NCBI RefSeq assembly: GCF_000974445.1
Contig: NZ_BBOJ01000014.1
Coordinates: forward strand, 186,001-250,000
Reading direction: 5' to 3'
Length of the DNA: 64,000 bases
Source: Lentzea aerocolonigenes
GTDB lineage: Bacteria; Actinomycetota; Actinomycetes; Mycobacteriales; Pseudonocardiaceae
Shown here: positions 37,465 to 46,247 of the stretch, one piece after another
How the letters are laid out: each line of letters begins with the position of its first letter
Numbering within the stretch: position 1 is the stretch's first letter
Made by a program: the position numbers and the translations under genes
The notes under the pieces: generated by a model
What the model was told of the DNA's origin: nothing
The model's input: the letters and a program-made list of their open reading frames with translations, nothing else
Databases searched by the model: none

Positions 37465-37514
37465 CCCTTCCGGCCTCGCGTCCACCAAGCGTCACGGGCG
37501 CGGGGCCGGAGGGG
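37465..37514 (+). promoter_or_regulatory. Large intercistronic stem-loop between binding protein and permease genes
   Basis: The 16-nt arms 37465-37480 and 37499-37514 pair at 14 of 16 positions around an 18-nt loop. It lies in the 137-bp gap between the binding-protein stop and the first permease. Such structures in ABC operons usually protect the upstream mRNA or partly end transcription, so that far more binding protein is made than permease. Confidence 0.65.
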
Positions 37515-37557
37515 TGTTCAGGGTCTGGCGCCCCCCACCACACAAGGAGCCGACCTC

Positions 37558-38487
37558 ATGGGTCGCTATGTGCTGCGCCGTCTGCTGCAGCTGATACCGG
37601 TCTTCCTGGGGACCACCTTCCTGATCTACGCACTGGTCTGGGCGATCCCGCAGGACCCCTTCTCCGGCAAGTGCGGTCAGCGGCCGTGCGACCCGTCGTA
37701 CGTCGCTGAGATGAGTCAGAAGCTCAACCTCAACGACCCGCTGCTGATCCAGTACTTCAAGTACCTCGGCAACCTCCTCACCGGCGACTTCGGTACGACG
37801 TTCAACGGCGTCTCCGTCGGCGAGCAGATCTCCACCTCCTGGCCGATCACCTTCAAGCTCGGCATCATCGCGGTGATCATCGAGGCGGTCATCGGCATCA
37901 TCGCCGGTGTTCTCACGGGTCTCCGCAAGCAGGGCTTCCTGGACAACCTCGTCCTGGTGTCGACGCTGTTCCTGATCTCGCTGCCGGTGTTCGTCACCGG
38001 TTTCGTGCTGAGGCTCTACCTCGGCCCGCAGGGCTTCGACATCATGGACACGTCCGTCAGCACCGATCCGTCGATCGGCGAGCTGATATTGCCCGGCTTC
38101 GTGCTCGGCAGCCTCTCCATGGCCTACGTCGCCCGGCTGACCCGCACCAGCATCGTCGAGAACCGCCGCGCGGACTTCGTGCGCACCGCGATCGCCAAGG
38201 GCCAGCCGCAGACCCGCGTCGTCGGCATCCACCTGCTGCGCAACTCGCTGATCCCGGTGATCACGTTCCTCGGCACCGACCTCGGCAGCCTCATGGGTGG
38301 CGCGATCGTCACCGAGGGCGTGTTCAACATCAACGGCATCGGTGGCCTGATCTTCCGCGGCATCCAGGAGAAGGAAGGCGTCCTGGTCACGGGCATCGTG
38401 ACCCTGCTGGTGCTCGTCTACCTGCTGGCGAGCCTGCTCGTCGACCTCCTGTACGCCGTTCTCGACCCGAGGATTCGCTATGAGTGA
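37558..38487 (+). CDS. ABC transporter permease, DppB/OppB type
   Basis: 309-aa inner-membrane permease with six predicted helices. The N-terminal MGRYVLRRLLQLIPVFLG and the EAA loop (ENRRADFVRTAIAKGQPQ) that docks on the ATPases are typical of DppB. The segment between helices 1 and 2 carries two Cys (GKCGQRPC), an uncommon feature that may form a disulfide outside. It overlaps the next permease by 8 bp. Confidence 0.95.
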   Translation: MGRYVLRRLLQLIPVFLGTTFLIYALVWAIPQDPFSGKCGQRPCDPSYVAEMSQKLNLNDPLLIQYFKYLGNLLTGDFGTTFNGVSVGEQISTSWPITFKLGIIAVIIEAVIGIIAGVLTGLRKQGFLDNLVLVSTLFLISLPVFVTGFVLRLYLGPQGFDIMDTSVSTDPSIGELILPGFVLGSLSMAYVARLTRTSIVENRRADFVRTAIAKGQPQTRVVGIHLLRNSLIPVITFLGTDLGSLMGGAIVTEGVFNINGIGGLIFRGIQEKEGVLVTGIVTLLVLVYLLASLLVDLLYAVLDPRIRYE

Positions 38488-39454
38488 CCCAGGATCCGTG
38501 TCCGGCGGAACCGGACTCGAGGCGGCAGCGGCCGCCGGCGTCGACCAGGCGAGCCACGTCGACGACTCGTCGCAGAAGCAGCGCAAGCCCCGCTCCCTGT
38601 GGAGCGACGCGTGGGGCGAGCTGCGGCGCAAGCCCACGTTCATCATCTCGCTGGTGATCATCGCGATCGTCGTGGTGATGGCGATCTGGCCGTCGCTGTT
38701 CACGTCGGTCGATCCGCGCCACTCCAACCTCGACAAGTCGCTGGCGAAACCGTCCGGCGACGCGTGGTTCGGCTACGACCTGCAGGGCTACGACGTCTAC
38801 GCCCGCGCCATGTACGGCGCCCGCGCGTCGTTGCTCGTGGGCATCTTCTCGACGATCCTGACCGTGCTGATCGGTTCGTTCGTCGGCATCATCGCGGGCT
38901 ACGCGAAGACGTGGATCGACAGCGTGCTGTCCCGGTTCGCGGACATCTTCGCCGGCATCCCGTTCGTGCTCGGCGCGATCGTCATCCTGACCACGCTGAA
39001 CGCCCCGAACGAGAACCCCGGTGCGGTCCGGATCGTCACGCAGGTGGTGCTCTCGATCGCGGCGCTCTCGTGGCCGGTCGTCATGCGCATCATGCGCTCC
39101 GCGACCCTGGTGGCGAAGCAGCAGGACTACGTCAAGGCCGCCCGCGGCCTGGGCGCGTCGCCGCTGCGCATCATCTTCCGGCACCTGCTGCCGAACACGA
39201 TCGCCCCGGTGCTGGTGTACGGAACGATCGCCCTGGGTGCCTTCATCGGTGCCGAAGCAACGCTCGCGTTCCTGGGCATCGGCCTGCGTCCGCCGGTCGT
39301 CTCGTGGGGCGTGATGATCTCGGAGTCCCGCGACTACTTCCAGGGGGCACCGCACACGTTGCTGTTCCCCGCGGCCTTCGTCACGGTCACCGTGCTCGCC
39401 TTCGTCATGCTCGGCGACGCCGTGCGCGACGCCCTCGACCCCAAGTCCCGATAG
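38480..39454 (+). CDS. ABC transporter permease, DppC/OppC type
   Basis: 324 aa, partner of the preceding permease. A long hydrophilic N-terminal tail (about 50 residues), then six helices with the DppC signature around GYDLQGYDVYARAMYGARASL and an EAA loop AARGLGASPLRIIFRHLLPN. ATG lies within the end of the dppB-like gene. The pair forms the transmembrane channel for peptides captured by the lipoprotein. Confidence 0.95.
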   Translation: MSDPGSVSGGTGLEAAAAAGVDQASHVDDSSQKQRKPRSLWSDAWGELRRKPTFIISLVIIAIVVVMAIWPSLFTSVDPRHSNLDKSLAKPSGDAWFGYDLQGYDVYARAMYGARASLLVGIFSTILTVLIGSFVGIIAGYAKTWIDSVLSRFADIFAGIPFVLGAIVILTTLNAPNENPGAVRIVTQVVLSIAALSWPVVMRIMRSATLVAKQQDYVKAARGLGASPLRIIFRHLLPNTIAPVLVYGTIALGAFIGAEATLAFLGIGLRPPVVSWGVMISESRDYFQGAPHTLLFPAAFVTVTVLAFVMLGDAVRDALDPKSR

Positions 39455-39463
39455 GAAGATCCC

Positions 39464-40450
39464 GTGACTCAGCCATTGCTGGAGGTCGAGGATCTCCACG
39501 TGGAATTCCGCACCCGCGACGGTGTCGCGAAGGTGCTCAACGGCGTTTCGTACCACGTCTCGGCGGGCGAAACCCTTGCGGTGCTGGGTGAATCCGGCTC
39601 CGGCAAGTCCGTGACCGCGCAGACGATCATGGGCATCCTGGACATGCCGCCGGCGTTCATCACCAAAGGCTCGATCAAGTTCCGCGGTGAGGACCTGCTG
39701 ACCAAGTCGGCGGACGAGCGTCGTGAGGTTCGTGGCGAGGGCATCGCCATGATCTTCCAGGACGCGCTGTCCGCCCTGAACCCCGTGTTCACGGTCGGGT
39801 TCCAGATCGAGGAGCAGCTGCGCGTCCGCCGCGGGATGTCCAAAGCGGACGCTCGCAAGCGCGCGGTCGAGCTGCTCGACCAGGTCAAGATCCCGAACGC
39901 GAAGGGCAGGGTCTCGGACTACCCGCACCAGTTCTCCGGCGGCATGCGGCAGCGCGCGATGATCGCGATGTCGCTGGCTCTCGACCCGGAGCTGCTGATC
40001 GCGGACGAGCCCACCACCGCTCTGGACGTCACCGTGCAGGCCCAGATCATGGACCTGCTGGCGGAGATCCAGAAGGAACGCGACATGGGCATGATCCTGA
40101 TCACCCACGACCTCGGCGTGGTCGCCGACGTCGCGGACCGGATCTCGGTCATGTACGCGGGCCGCATCGTCGAGCACGCCGACGTCTACGAGCTGTTCCG
40201 CGCGCCGGGCCACCCGTACACGGAGTCGCTGCTCGAGTCGTTGCCGCGCCTGGACCTCAAGGGCCAGGAGCTCAAGACGATCAAGGGTCTGCCGCCGTCG
40301 CTGACCAACATCCCGCCCGGCTGCCCGTTCAACCCGCGCTGCCCGCGCGCGTTCGACCGGTGCGTCACCGAGGTCCCCGCCGTGCACAACCTCGGCATGG
40401 GCCGCACCAGCCGGTGCCACATCGCGGAGGAGGTCGTCGCTCGTGGCTGA
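39464..40450 (+). CDS. ABC transporter ATPase, DppD/OppD type
   Basis: 328 aa, GTG start. Walker A GESGSGKS, signature [12 protein letters not shown], Walker B LLIADEPT and the H-loop His (ITHDLG) are intact. The C-terminal extension with [14 protein letters not shown] carries the cysteines that bind a 4Fe-4S cluster in DppD/OppD-type ATPases. It powers transport together with the next ATPase, whose gene overlaps it by 8 bp. Confidence 0.95.
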   Translation: MTQPLLEVEDLHVEFRTRDGVAKVLNGVSYHVSAGETLAVLGESGSGKSVTAQTIMGILDMPPAFITKGSIKFRGEDLLTKSADERREVRGEGIAMIFQDALSALNPVFTVGFQIEEQLRVRRGMSKADARKRAVELLDQVKIPNAKGRVSDYPHQFSGGMRQRAMIAMSLALDPELLIADEPTTALDVTVQAQIMDLLAEIQKERDMGMILITHDLGVVADVADRISVMYAGRIVEHADVYELFRAPGHPYTESLLESLPRLDLKGQELKTIKGLPPSLTNIPPGCPFNPRCPRAFDRCVTEVPAVHNLGMGRTSRCHIAEEVVARG

Positions 40451-41438
40451 GCCGATCCTCGAGGTCGAGAACCTCGTCAAGCACTTCCCGGTCCGCGTCG
40501 GCGTGCTGTTCAAGCGCACCGTGGGCCACGTCAAGGCCGTCGACGGCGTCTCGTTCTCGCTGAACAAGGGCGAGACCCTCGGCGTCGTGGGCGAGTCGGG
40601 CTGCGGCAAGTCCACCCTGGCCCAGGTGCTGATGCGCCTGGAGCCGCCGACCTCGGGCGTGGCCAGGTTCGAAGGCCGCGACATCTTCGGCATGAAGGGC
40701 GCGGAGCTGCGCAAGCTGCGCCGCGACATCCAGATCGTGCTGCAGGACCCGTACACGTCGCTGAACCCGCGCATGACGGTCGGCGACATCGTCGGTGAGC
40801 CCTACGAGATCCACACCGAGGTGGCGCCGAAGGGCGACCGCCAGCGCAAGGTGCAGGAGCTCCTGGAGATCGTCGGCCTGAACCCGGAGCACATCAACCG
40901 GTACCCGCACCAGTTCTCCGGCGGCCAGCGCCAGCGCATCGGCATCGCGCGTGCCCTGGCGCTGAAGCCCAAGGTGATCGTGTGCGACGAGCCGGTGTCC
41001 GCTCTGGACGTCTCGATCCAGGCGCAGGTGATGAACCTGCTGGGCGAGCTGCAGAAGGAGATGGGCCTCTCCTACCTGTTCATCGCCCACGACCTGTCGG
41101 TGGTGCGCCACCTGTCCAACCGGGTCGCGGTGATGTACCTCGGCAAGATCGTGGAGATCGGCACCGAGGACGAGATCTACGAGCGCCCGATGCACCCGTA
41201 CACCCAGGCACTGCTCTCCGCCGTGCCGGTGCCGGACCCGACCCAGCGCGGCCGGCGCGACGTCATCCGCCTGACCGGCGACGTGCCGTCCCCGATCGAC
41301 CCGCCGTCGGGCTGCCGGTTCCGCACCCGGTGCTGGAAGGCGCAGGACATCTGCGCCACCGAGGTGCCGGAGCTGGTCGTGCGCAACGACGGCCACCCCG
41401 CCGCGTGCCACTTCGCTGAGGAGCGCGCGGTCGTCTAG
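40443..41438 (+). CDS. ABC transporter ATPase, DppF/OppF type
   Basis: 331 aa, GTG start overlapping the DppD-like gene. Walker [10 protein letters not shown], signature [12 protein letters not shown], Walker [14 protein letters not shown]-loop IAHDLS. The Cys-containing C-terminal oligopeptide-transporter tail ([16 protein letters not shown]) is present. It completes a full SBP-permease-permease-ATPase-ATPase system. The stop codon overlaps that of the convergent GNAT gene by 4 bp, leaving no room for a separate terminator. Confidence 0.95.
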   Translation: MAEPILEVENLVKHFPVRVGVLFKRTVGHVKAVDGVSFSLNKGETLGVVGESGCGKSTLAQVLMRLEPPTSGVARFEGRDIFGMKGAELRKLRRDIQIVLQDPYTSLNPRMTVGDIVGEPYEIHTEVAPKGDRQRKVQELLEIVGLNPEHINRYPHQFSGGQRQRIGIARALALKPKVIVCDEPVSALDVSIQAQVMNLLGELQKEMGLSYLFIAHDLSVVRHLSNRVAVMYLGKIVEIGTEDEIYERPMHPYTQALLSAVPVPDPTQRGRRDVIRLTGDVPSPIDPPSGCRFRTRCWKAQDICATEVPELVVRNDGHPAACHFAEERAVV

Positions 41439-41863
41439 GGCTTGCTCAGGTGTGTGATCGACACACCGGGAGCGATCTCCTGCTCCGCGGTGTCCACGAA
41501 CCCGCGCTTCCGGTACAGCCGGAGCGCGGGTTCGTTCTTGCTACCGGTGCTGACGATCTGCGGCCCTTCCGGCAGTGCGTCGAGGAGCTTGGAAGCGATT
41601 CCGCGCCGGTGTGCCCGCGGATGCACGACCAACCGGCAGATGTCCACAGTGGACCCGTCGAGCTGGTACGACACCGCACCGACGAGACCTTCCTCGTCGT
41701 ACAGCCCGAGAAAGGTCTCACCGCACTTCCGCAGCTCCTCGAGCGACTCGTGCAACGGCGGAATGCCGTCGAAGCCGATCAGTTCGGCCTCGACGGCATA
41801 AGCCAGCCGCTGCACCGTCCACAGCTCGTGCAGGACGGTGTCGTCGGACAGGTCCAGGATCAC
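41435..41863 (-). CDS. GNAT-family N-acetyltransferase
   Basis: 142 aa from GTG 41863. A single GNAT domain with motif [20 protein letters not shown] and motif [17 protein letters not shown]. Acetyl-CoA-dependent; substrate unknown. The frame is open further upstream through the S10 peptidase gene, but the GTG overlaps the peptidase stop (GTGA), so the two form a coupled operon in the leftward direction. Confidence 0.88.
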   Translation of the reverse strand: MILDLSDDTVLHELWTVQRLAYAVEAELIGFDGIPPLHESLEELRKCGETFLGLYDEEGLVGAVSYQLDGSTVDICRLVVHPRAHRRGIASKLLDALPEGPQIVSTGSKNEPALRLYRKRGFVDTAEQEIAPGVSITHLSKP

Positions 41864-43317
41864 GTGTTGGACGAGTTCCGCACGAAGGCCGCGAGGTCCT
41901 CGGACTGCTGCACGCGCGACGGCTCGTGCACGTACATCATGTGGCCGGCCGGGTAGTAGGCCGACTCGATGTTCGCCGTCAGCTCCTTCGGGATCTGCAG
42001 GTGCGCCAGGAGGTGCTCGGCCGCGAAGTACGGCGTCGCGCCGTCGTACCAGCCGAACGCGACGTGGACCTTGAGGTGCGGGTTCGCGCGCATCGCCGCC
42101 GAGAGCTTGCCCGCCGTCGTGACGTGGCGGCCCTCGAACTCCTTGTACGACCACTGTTCGATCGCCCGCGAGAGGATCTCGTACGGCAGGTCGTTGGAGT
42201 AGCCGAGCTCGGCGTGCAGGTAGTGGTTGAGCGTCGAGGCGTAAGGCCCGACGATCGCGTCGATGGACGGGTCCGCGGAGATGCCCTCGCGGCCGTAGTC
42301 GGTGTCCCAGCCGGTGAAGCGGGCGTCGATGCGGCCGACGGTCTTGCGGTCGCGGCGCAGCAGCTCGGTGAAGAACCGGATGTGCTCGATGCGCAGGTCG
42401 ACCGCGTCCACGTACTCCTCGGACAGACCCGTGAGCCTCGCGAGCTTCTCGATGGTCGCGGCACGTTCGACGTCGGAGAGCCGGTTGCCGCGCGCGAGGG
42501 CGTACGGGTAGTCGCGGCTCGCGAACTCCTCGGCCTCCGCGAGCACCTCCTTGAGCGGCCGGTCGCCGTGCAGGCCGTGGTAGTGCGCGATGGCCGCGTA
42601 CGTCGGGAGGAAGAGCGTGTAGCCGAGGTCGTGGCCCTCGTTGAACTCGAGCGTCGCGAAGTCCAGCACCGAGGAGATCAGCATGAGTCCGTTGAGGTAC
42701 ATGCCGTACTTCTTCTGCAGCTGCTCAGCCAGGCCCGCGGCCCGCAGCGTGCCGTACGACTCGCCGCAGATGAACTTCGGCGACATCCACCGGCCGTTGC
42801 GCGAGGTCCAGAGCCGGATGATCTCGGCGATGGAGTCGACGTCGGGCTGGTAGCCGTGGTAGCTGCCGGGCTTCTCGCCCTGCGCGGCCCGCGAGTACCC
42901 GGTCGACACCGGGTCGATGAACACGAGGTCGCTCTCGGCGAGCAGCGACTCCTCGTTGTCCGCGATCCCGTACGGCGGAGCAGTCAGGTTGCCGACGTCA
43001 CCGCTCAGCACCCGGCGGGGCCCGAGGAGCCCCATGTGCAGCCAGACGCTCGCGGAACCGGGTCCACCGTTGAAGGCGAACGTCACGGGCCTGCGCAGCG
43101 GGTCGGCGCCGTCGAGCGTGTACGCGGTCAGGAACACCTCGGCCTTGGGCTTGTGGCCCTCGAACACGCCGTCCTTGAGCACTTCTTCCCTGAGCACGAC
43201 ACGCCCGGCGGTCGCGGTGTAGTTCAGCTCGCGGCCCTTGACGGTGATGCTGTGCTGGGTGGTGACCAGATCATCGGACGGAGACGCGGGCTTTTCTTCG
43301 GTCTTCTCCTCGGACAT
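41860..43317 (-). CDS. Peptidase S10 (serine carboxypeptidase family), cytosolic
   Basis: 485 aa from ATG 43317. The serine carboxypeptidase fold is clear: PVTFAFNGGPGSASVWLHM (oxyanion loop), nucleophile S187 in CGESYGT, and catalytic H459 in PAGHMMY. No signal peptide is seen, unlike eukaryotic vacuolar members, so it probably trims peptides in the cytosol, possibly those imported by the adjacent ABC system. It ends in a GTGA overlap with the GNAT gene. The start lies in a shared region with the divergent uracil-DNA glycosylase. Confidence 0.92.
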   Translation of the reverse strand: MSEEKTEEKPASPSDDLVTTQHSITVKGRELNYTATAGRVVLREEVLKDGVFEGHKPKAEVFLTAYTLDGADPLRRPVTFAFNGGPGSASVWLHMGLLGPRRVLSGDVGNLTAPPYGIADNEESLLAESDLVFIDPVSTGYSRAAQGEKPGSYHGYQPDVDSIAEIIRLWTSRNGRWMSPKFICGESYGTLRAAGLAEQLQKKYGMYLNGLMLISSVLDFATLEFNEGHDLGYTLFLPTYAAIAHYHGLHGDRPLKEVLAEAEEFASRDYPYALARGNRLSDVERAATIEKLARLTGLSEEYVDAVDLRIEHIRFFTELLRRDRKTVGRIDARFTGWDTDYGREGISADPSIDAIVGPYASTLNHYLHAELGYSNDLPYEILSRAIEQWSYKEFEGRHVTTAGKLSAAMRANPHLKVHVAFGWYDGATPYFAAEHLLAHLQIPKELTANIESAYYPAGHMMYVHEPSRVQQSEDLAAFVRNSSNT

Positions 43318-43980
43318 GGGAGCAACACTACGGAACTCGACGATCGAATAACGGCCTGTCGAGCGTGCCCGCGCCTGGTCGCGTGGCGCGAGTCGGTCGC
43401 CTCGGTGAAACGAGCCGCGTTCCGCGACCAGGAGTACTGGGGCAAGCCGGTGCCGGGCTTCGGCCCCGTGGACGCCTCCCTGCTCCTCGTAGGCCTCGCC
43501 CCGGCCGCGCACGGCGGCAACCGGACCGGGCGGATGTTCACCGGCGACGCGTCCGGTGATTTTTTGTTTCGGGCGCTGTACGAGGTGGGCCTCGCCTCCC
43601 AGCCCTCCGCGTGGGCCCGGGACGACGGCATGGAGCTGTACGGCGTGCGGATGGCCTCGCCCGTGCGGTGCGCGCCGCCGGAGAACAAGCCGACCACCGA
43701 CGAACGGGACCGGTGCTCGCACTTCCTGCGCGAGGAGATCGCGTTGATGCCGAACCTGCGGTCCGCGGTGGTGCTGGGCGGGTTCGGGTGGAAGGCGTTC
43801 CTGCCGTTGCTGGGGGTGTCACGGCCGCCCAAGTTCGGGCACGGGGTGGAGGTCGAGGCGGGCGGGCTGCGGGTGATCGGGTGCTACCACGTGTCGCCGC
43901 ACAACACGTACACCGGACGGCTGACGCAGGAGATGCTGCAGGACGTGCTCAGGCGGGCAGTGAACCCACCGACTGTGTGA
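43252..43980 (+). CDS. Uracil-DNA glycosylase, Fe-S type (family 4/5-like)
   Basis: Removes uracil and other deaminated bases from DNA. The family-typical N-terminus is TACRACPRLVAWRE (CxxC cluster ligands), followed by the active-site region LLVGLAPAAHGGNRTGRMF and the C-terminal CYHVSPHNTYTGRL. It looks like a family 5 (UdgB) enzyme. The 5' end is uncertain: the only start in frame before the CxxC motif is GTG 43252, which makes 242 aa but overlaps the divergent S10 gene by 66 bp. The ATG at 43316 is out of frame. A non-standard start near 43330 or a small frameshift is possible. Confidence 0.85.
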   Translation: MLGGDQIIGRRRGLFFGLLLGHGSNTTELDDRITACRACPRLVAWRESVASVKRAAFRDQEYWGKPVPGFGPVDASLLLVGLAPAAHGGNRTGRMFTGDASGDFLFRALYEVGLASQPSAWARDDGMELYGVRMASPVRCAPPENKPTTDERDRCSHFLREEIALMPNLRSAVVLGGFGWKAFLPLLGVSRPPKFGHGVEVEAGGLRVIGCYHVSPHNTYTGRLTQEMLQDVLRRAVNPPTV

Positions 43981-43995
43981 CGTCGACTGTCCGCT

Positions 43996-44027
43996 TGGAA
44001 CTGTTCCATGAAGTAACATGTTCCATG
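43996..44027 (+). promoter_or_regulatory. Operator-like repeats at the AbiE antitoxin start
   Basis: A palindrome TGGAAC-T-GTTCCA (43996-44008), and a direct repeat TGTTCCATG at 44002-44010 and 44019-44027 (period 17 bp) that covers the antitoxin start codon. AbiEi-type antitoxins repress their own operon by binding repeats in the promoter, and these are the obvious candidates. The 10-mer CTGTTCCATG recurs at 4661-4670. Confidence 0.6.
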
Positions 44028-45151
44028 TGTCACGGAACGCCGGAAAAGGTGGAACGGTCGAGCTGTTGGGCTCGTTCGAGCAGCAGCTCAGGTCTCTGCT
44101 GCCGGTCACGTGGTCTGTTCGTCTCGACCTGCAGCCGCGGGTTTCCGGCGGTCACCGGGTGGTCGAGCCCGATGCGCAGGTCGTCATCGGTGCGCCGGAT
44201 GGCACGGTCACGACCGTCCTGCTCGAATGCAAAGCCGGGATTGTTCCGAGGGACGTCGCACGAGCTGCTCAGCGGATCATGGCGTATGCGGCCGAGATCT
44301 CAGGTGGTGGTGCGCCTGTCGGGGGCATGGTGTTGGTTGCTCCGTTCGTGTCTCCGATGACCCGTGCACAGCTGGACCAGCACGGCATGGGTTGGTTCGA
44401 CCTGACCGGAAACCTGCGTCTCAGGCTGGACAAGCCCGCGGTCTTCCTCGATCGCACGGGAGCGGAGCGCAGCGGGTTTCGAGACCCCGAGGACCGCCTG
44501 CTCAAGTCTCTCCGTGGCTCCGCTGCAGCCAAGGTCGTGCTGGAACTCGCCGAGACCTCTTTGCCGGTGGGGGTCCGTGAGCTCGCTGAGCGGGCACAAG
44601 TCGGAGTGGCGACAAGCGCGAGGGTGCTCGAGCTGCTGGATCGGGAAGCGGTGATCACCAGAAGCGACGACGGTGCTGTCACCGCCGTCCGCAAGCGGCT
44701 GTTGCTGTGGCGCTGGGTGCAGGACTACAAGGTCATGGCTTCGAACGAGGTCGTTGCCGCACTGGACCCGAGAGGGCTGAGCCACGCGTTGAAAGCCTTG
44801 CCGACTCTCAACACGCGGGTCACCGTCACGGGTTCGGCAGCCGCACGCGCGTACCTGCCCGACCACATCACGCCCGTTTCTCCTCTCGTCTCCCTGAGCT
44901 TGTACGCCGAGGACCCGATCGGGCTGATGAAGCAGCTCGGACTGAAGACCGCCGACCGCGGAACCAATGTTCTGGTCATGCGGCCGCACGACGATGTCGT
45001 CCACGCGAAGGCCCGACTTGTCGGTGGCGTCGAGTACGCGTCGCCGGCACAGGTCGTCGCGGATCTCCTGACCGGACCGGGGCGGTCGACCGAGGAAGCC
45101 GAGCAGCTGATGGCAGTGCTCGAATCGAGAGAGTCAGGCTGGGAAAGTTGA
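44018..45151 (+). CDS. AbiEi-like antitoxin/transcriptional repressor (type IV TA system)
   Basis: 377 aa if translated from ATG 44018; GTG 44027 is an alternative. The N-terminal half looks like a nuclease-fold-like domain (VLLECKAGIVPRDVARAAQRI), followed by a winged helix (about 185-240, GVRELAERAQVGVATSARVLELLDREAV) and a C-terminal domain ending near VEYASPAQVVADLL. This matches the layout of larger actinobacterial AbiEi-type antitoxins. It would repress the operon and counteract the nucleotidyltransferase encoded next, whose TTG start overlaps its stop by 4 bp. Confidence 0.75.
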   Translation: MFHVSRNAGKGGTVELLGSFEQQLRSLLPVTWSVRLDLQPRVSGGHRVVEPDAQVVIGAPDGTVTTVLLECKAGIVPRDVARAAQRIMAYAAEISGGGAPVGGMVLVAPFVSPMTRAQLDQHGMGWFDLTGNLRLRLDKPAVFLDRTGAERSGFRDPEDRLLKSLRGSAAAKVVLELAETSLPVGVRELAERAQVGVATSARVLELLDREAVITRSDDGAVTAVRKRLLLWRWVQDYKVMASNEVVAALDPRGLSHALKALPTLNTRVTVTGSAAARAYLPDHITPVSPLVSLSLYAEDPIGLMKQLGLKTADRGTNVLVMRPHDDVVHAKARLVGGVEYASPAQVVADLLTGPGRSTEEAEQLMAVLESRESGWES

Positions 45152-45969
45152 TCTCGCAGGAGTACGTCGAGGCGCGGGCGGTTCTCCTCGACGCCTTGGA
45201 CGGACTGGGGCCGCACCGAGACGCGCTCGTTCTCGTTGGCGCCCAGGCTGTGTACCTGCATTCAGGCGCCGCGGACTTCGCCACGGCGCCGACCACGACG
45301 GATGCGGATCTCGCGCTCGTGCCGGACCGGTTGGCGGACGAGCCTTCGATCGTTGACGCGATGCTCGCGGCCGGGTTCGCTGCAGGCTCGCAACCTGGAA
45401 GGTGGGTGGGACCTGGCGACATCGCCGTCGACCTCATGGCTCCTGAGGCGCTGTGCGGCCGAGGTGGTCGGAGAGCAGCCCACCTGCAGCCGCCGCACCA
45501 GGCCAAGGCCACTGCTCGCAGAACACTCGGGCTCGAGCCTGCGGTGGTGGACAACGACGTTCACCTGATCGGTGCGCTCGATCCTGAGGATCCCAGGAAG
45601 TTCGAGATCAAGGTGGCCGGGCCTGCGGCACTCGTGGTGTCGAAGGTGGTCAAGATCGCAGAGCGACGCGAGCAGCAGCCAGATCGCCTGAAGCCCAAAG
45701 ACGCGCTCGACGTGCTTCGGCTCCTGCGCGCCATCGACACGGCATCTCTGGCGGCGAACTTGGCGATCATCGCTTCGGCCGAGCTCTCGAGCGTCGTGGT
45801 CGCAGGTGCCGTCAGGGCTCTTCGCGAGCTCGCGGCGGGCCCAGAAGGTCTCCTTCCGCGGATGGCTGCTGATGCTGAGATGGGCTTCAGCGATCCCGAC
45901 GAGATCAAGTTGTCGATGGTGGTGCTGGTTGACGACCTCTTGCAGGAGTTCGCCCGCTTGACGAGCTGA
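45148..45969 (+). CDS. AbiEii-like nucleotidyltransferase toxin
   Basis: 273 aa, TTG start inside the stop of the antitoxin gene (TTGA), with GGGAAAG just upstream. The polymerase-beta-fold nucleotidyltransferase motif is visible: LVGAQAVYLHSG near residue 31 and TTDADLAL about 20 residues on, whose acidic residues would bind metal. A Lys-rich helix (VVSKVVKIAERRE) and helical C-terminus follow. AbiEii toxins transfer nucleotides, in known cases onto tRNA acceptor ends, causing reversible growth arrest and phage defence. The chain is about the usual length. Confidence 0.78.
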   Translation: MISQEYVEARAVLLDALDGLGPHRDALVLVGAQAVYLHSGAADFATAPTTTDADLALVPDRLADEPSIVDAMLAAGFAAGSQPGRWVGPGDIAVDLMAPEALCGRGGRRAAHLQPPHQAKATARRTLGLEPAVVDNDVHLIGALDPEDPRKFEIKVAGPAALVVSKVVKIAERREQQPDRLKPKDALDVLRLLRAIDTASLAANLAIIASAELSSVVVAGAVRALRELAAGPEGLLPRMAADAEMGFSDPDEIKLSMVVLVDDLLQEFARLTS

Positions 45970-46194
45970 AGACGTCGGCTGCCACGAGGGCGTCGTTCTG
46001 ACCCCACGTGCCGATGATGATGTCCATCCACACGTCGTGTGGCTGGTCCGTGTGGTGGTAGCAGTTCGCGAAATACGCCGCCGAGGGGCGCTGTCGCGGT
46101 AAACGTAGTTCCACTGGCGCTCGATGGGCGCTTGGCAGCAGCCACGGGTGTAGTGCCGGATCTCGCGCTCTTCGAGGGTCGAAGTCCGGGCCAC
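45960..46194 (-). pseudogene. Possible frameshifted small gene, unknown function
   Basis: On the minus strand, GTG 46194 opens a frame reading ARTSTLEEREIRHYTRGC and IERQWNYVY; near 46090 a shift of one base continues it as SAAYFANCYHHTDQ and DVWMDIIIGTWGQ up to about 45962. The combined chain looks protein-like (aromatic and acidic residues, balanced composition), whereas each single frame degrades into Arg/Thr-rich sequence. It may be a decayed relative of a toxin/immunity gene or a real gene with a sequencing error. Low confidence. Confidence 0.3.
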
Positions 46195-46247
46195 GACCGC
46201 AAGTCAGCCAAAAGGATCATCACGACGACGGGGAAACCGGTGAGCTG

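Noticed and set aside
38387-40789. 800-codon minus-strand frame across the ABC transporter genes
   Set aside because: Antisense of two intact permease/ATPase genes; the translation lacks any domain and consists of His/Arg/Asp-rich shadow sequence.
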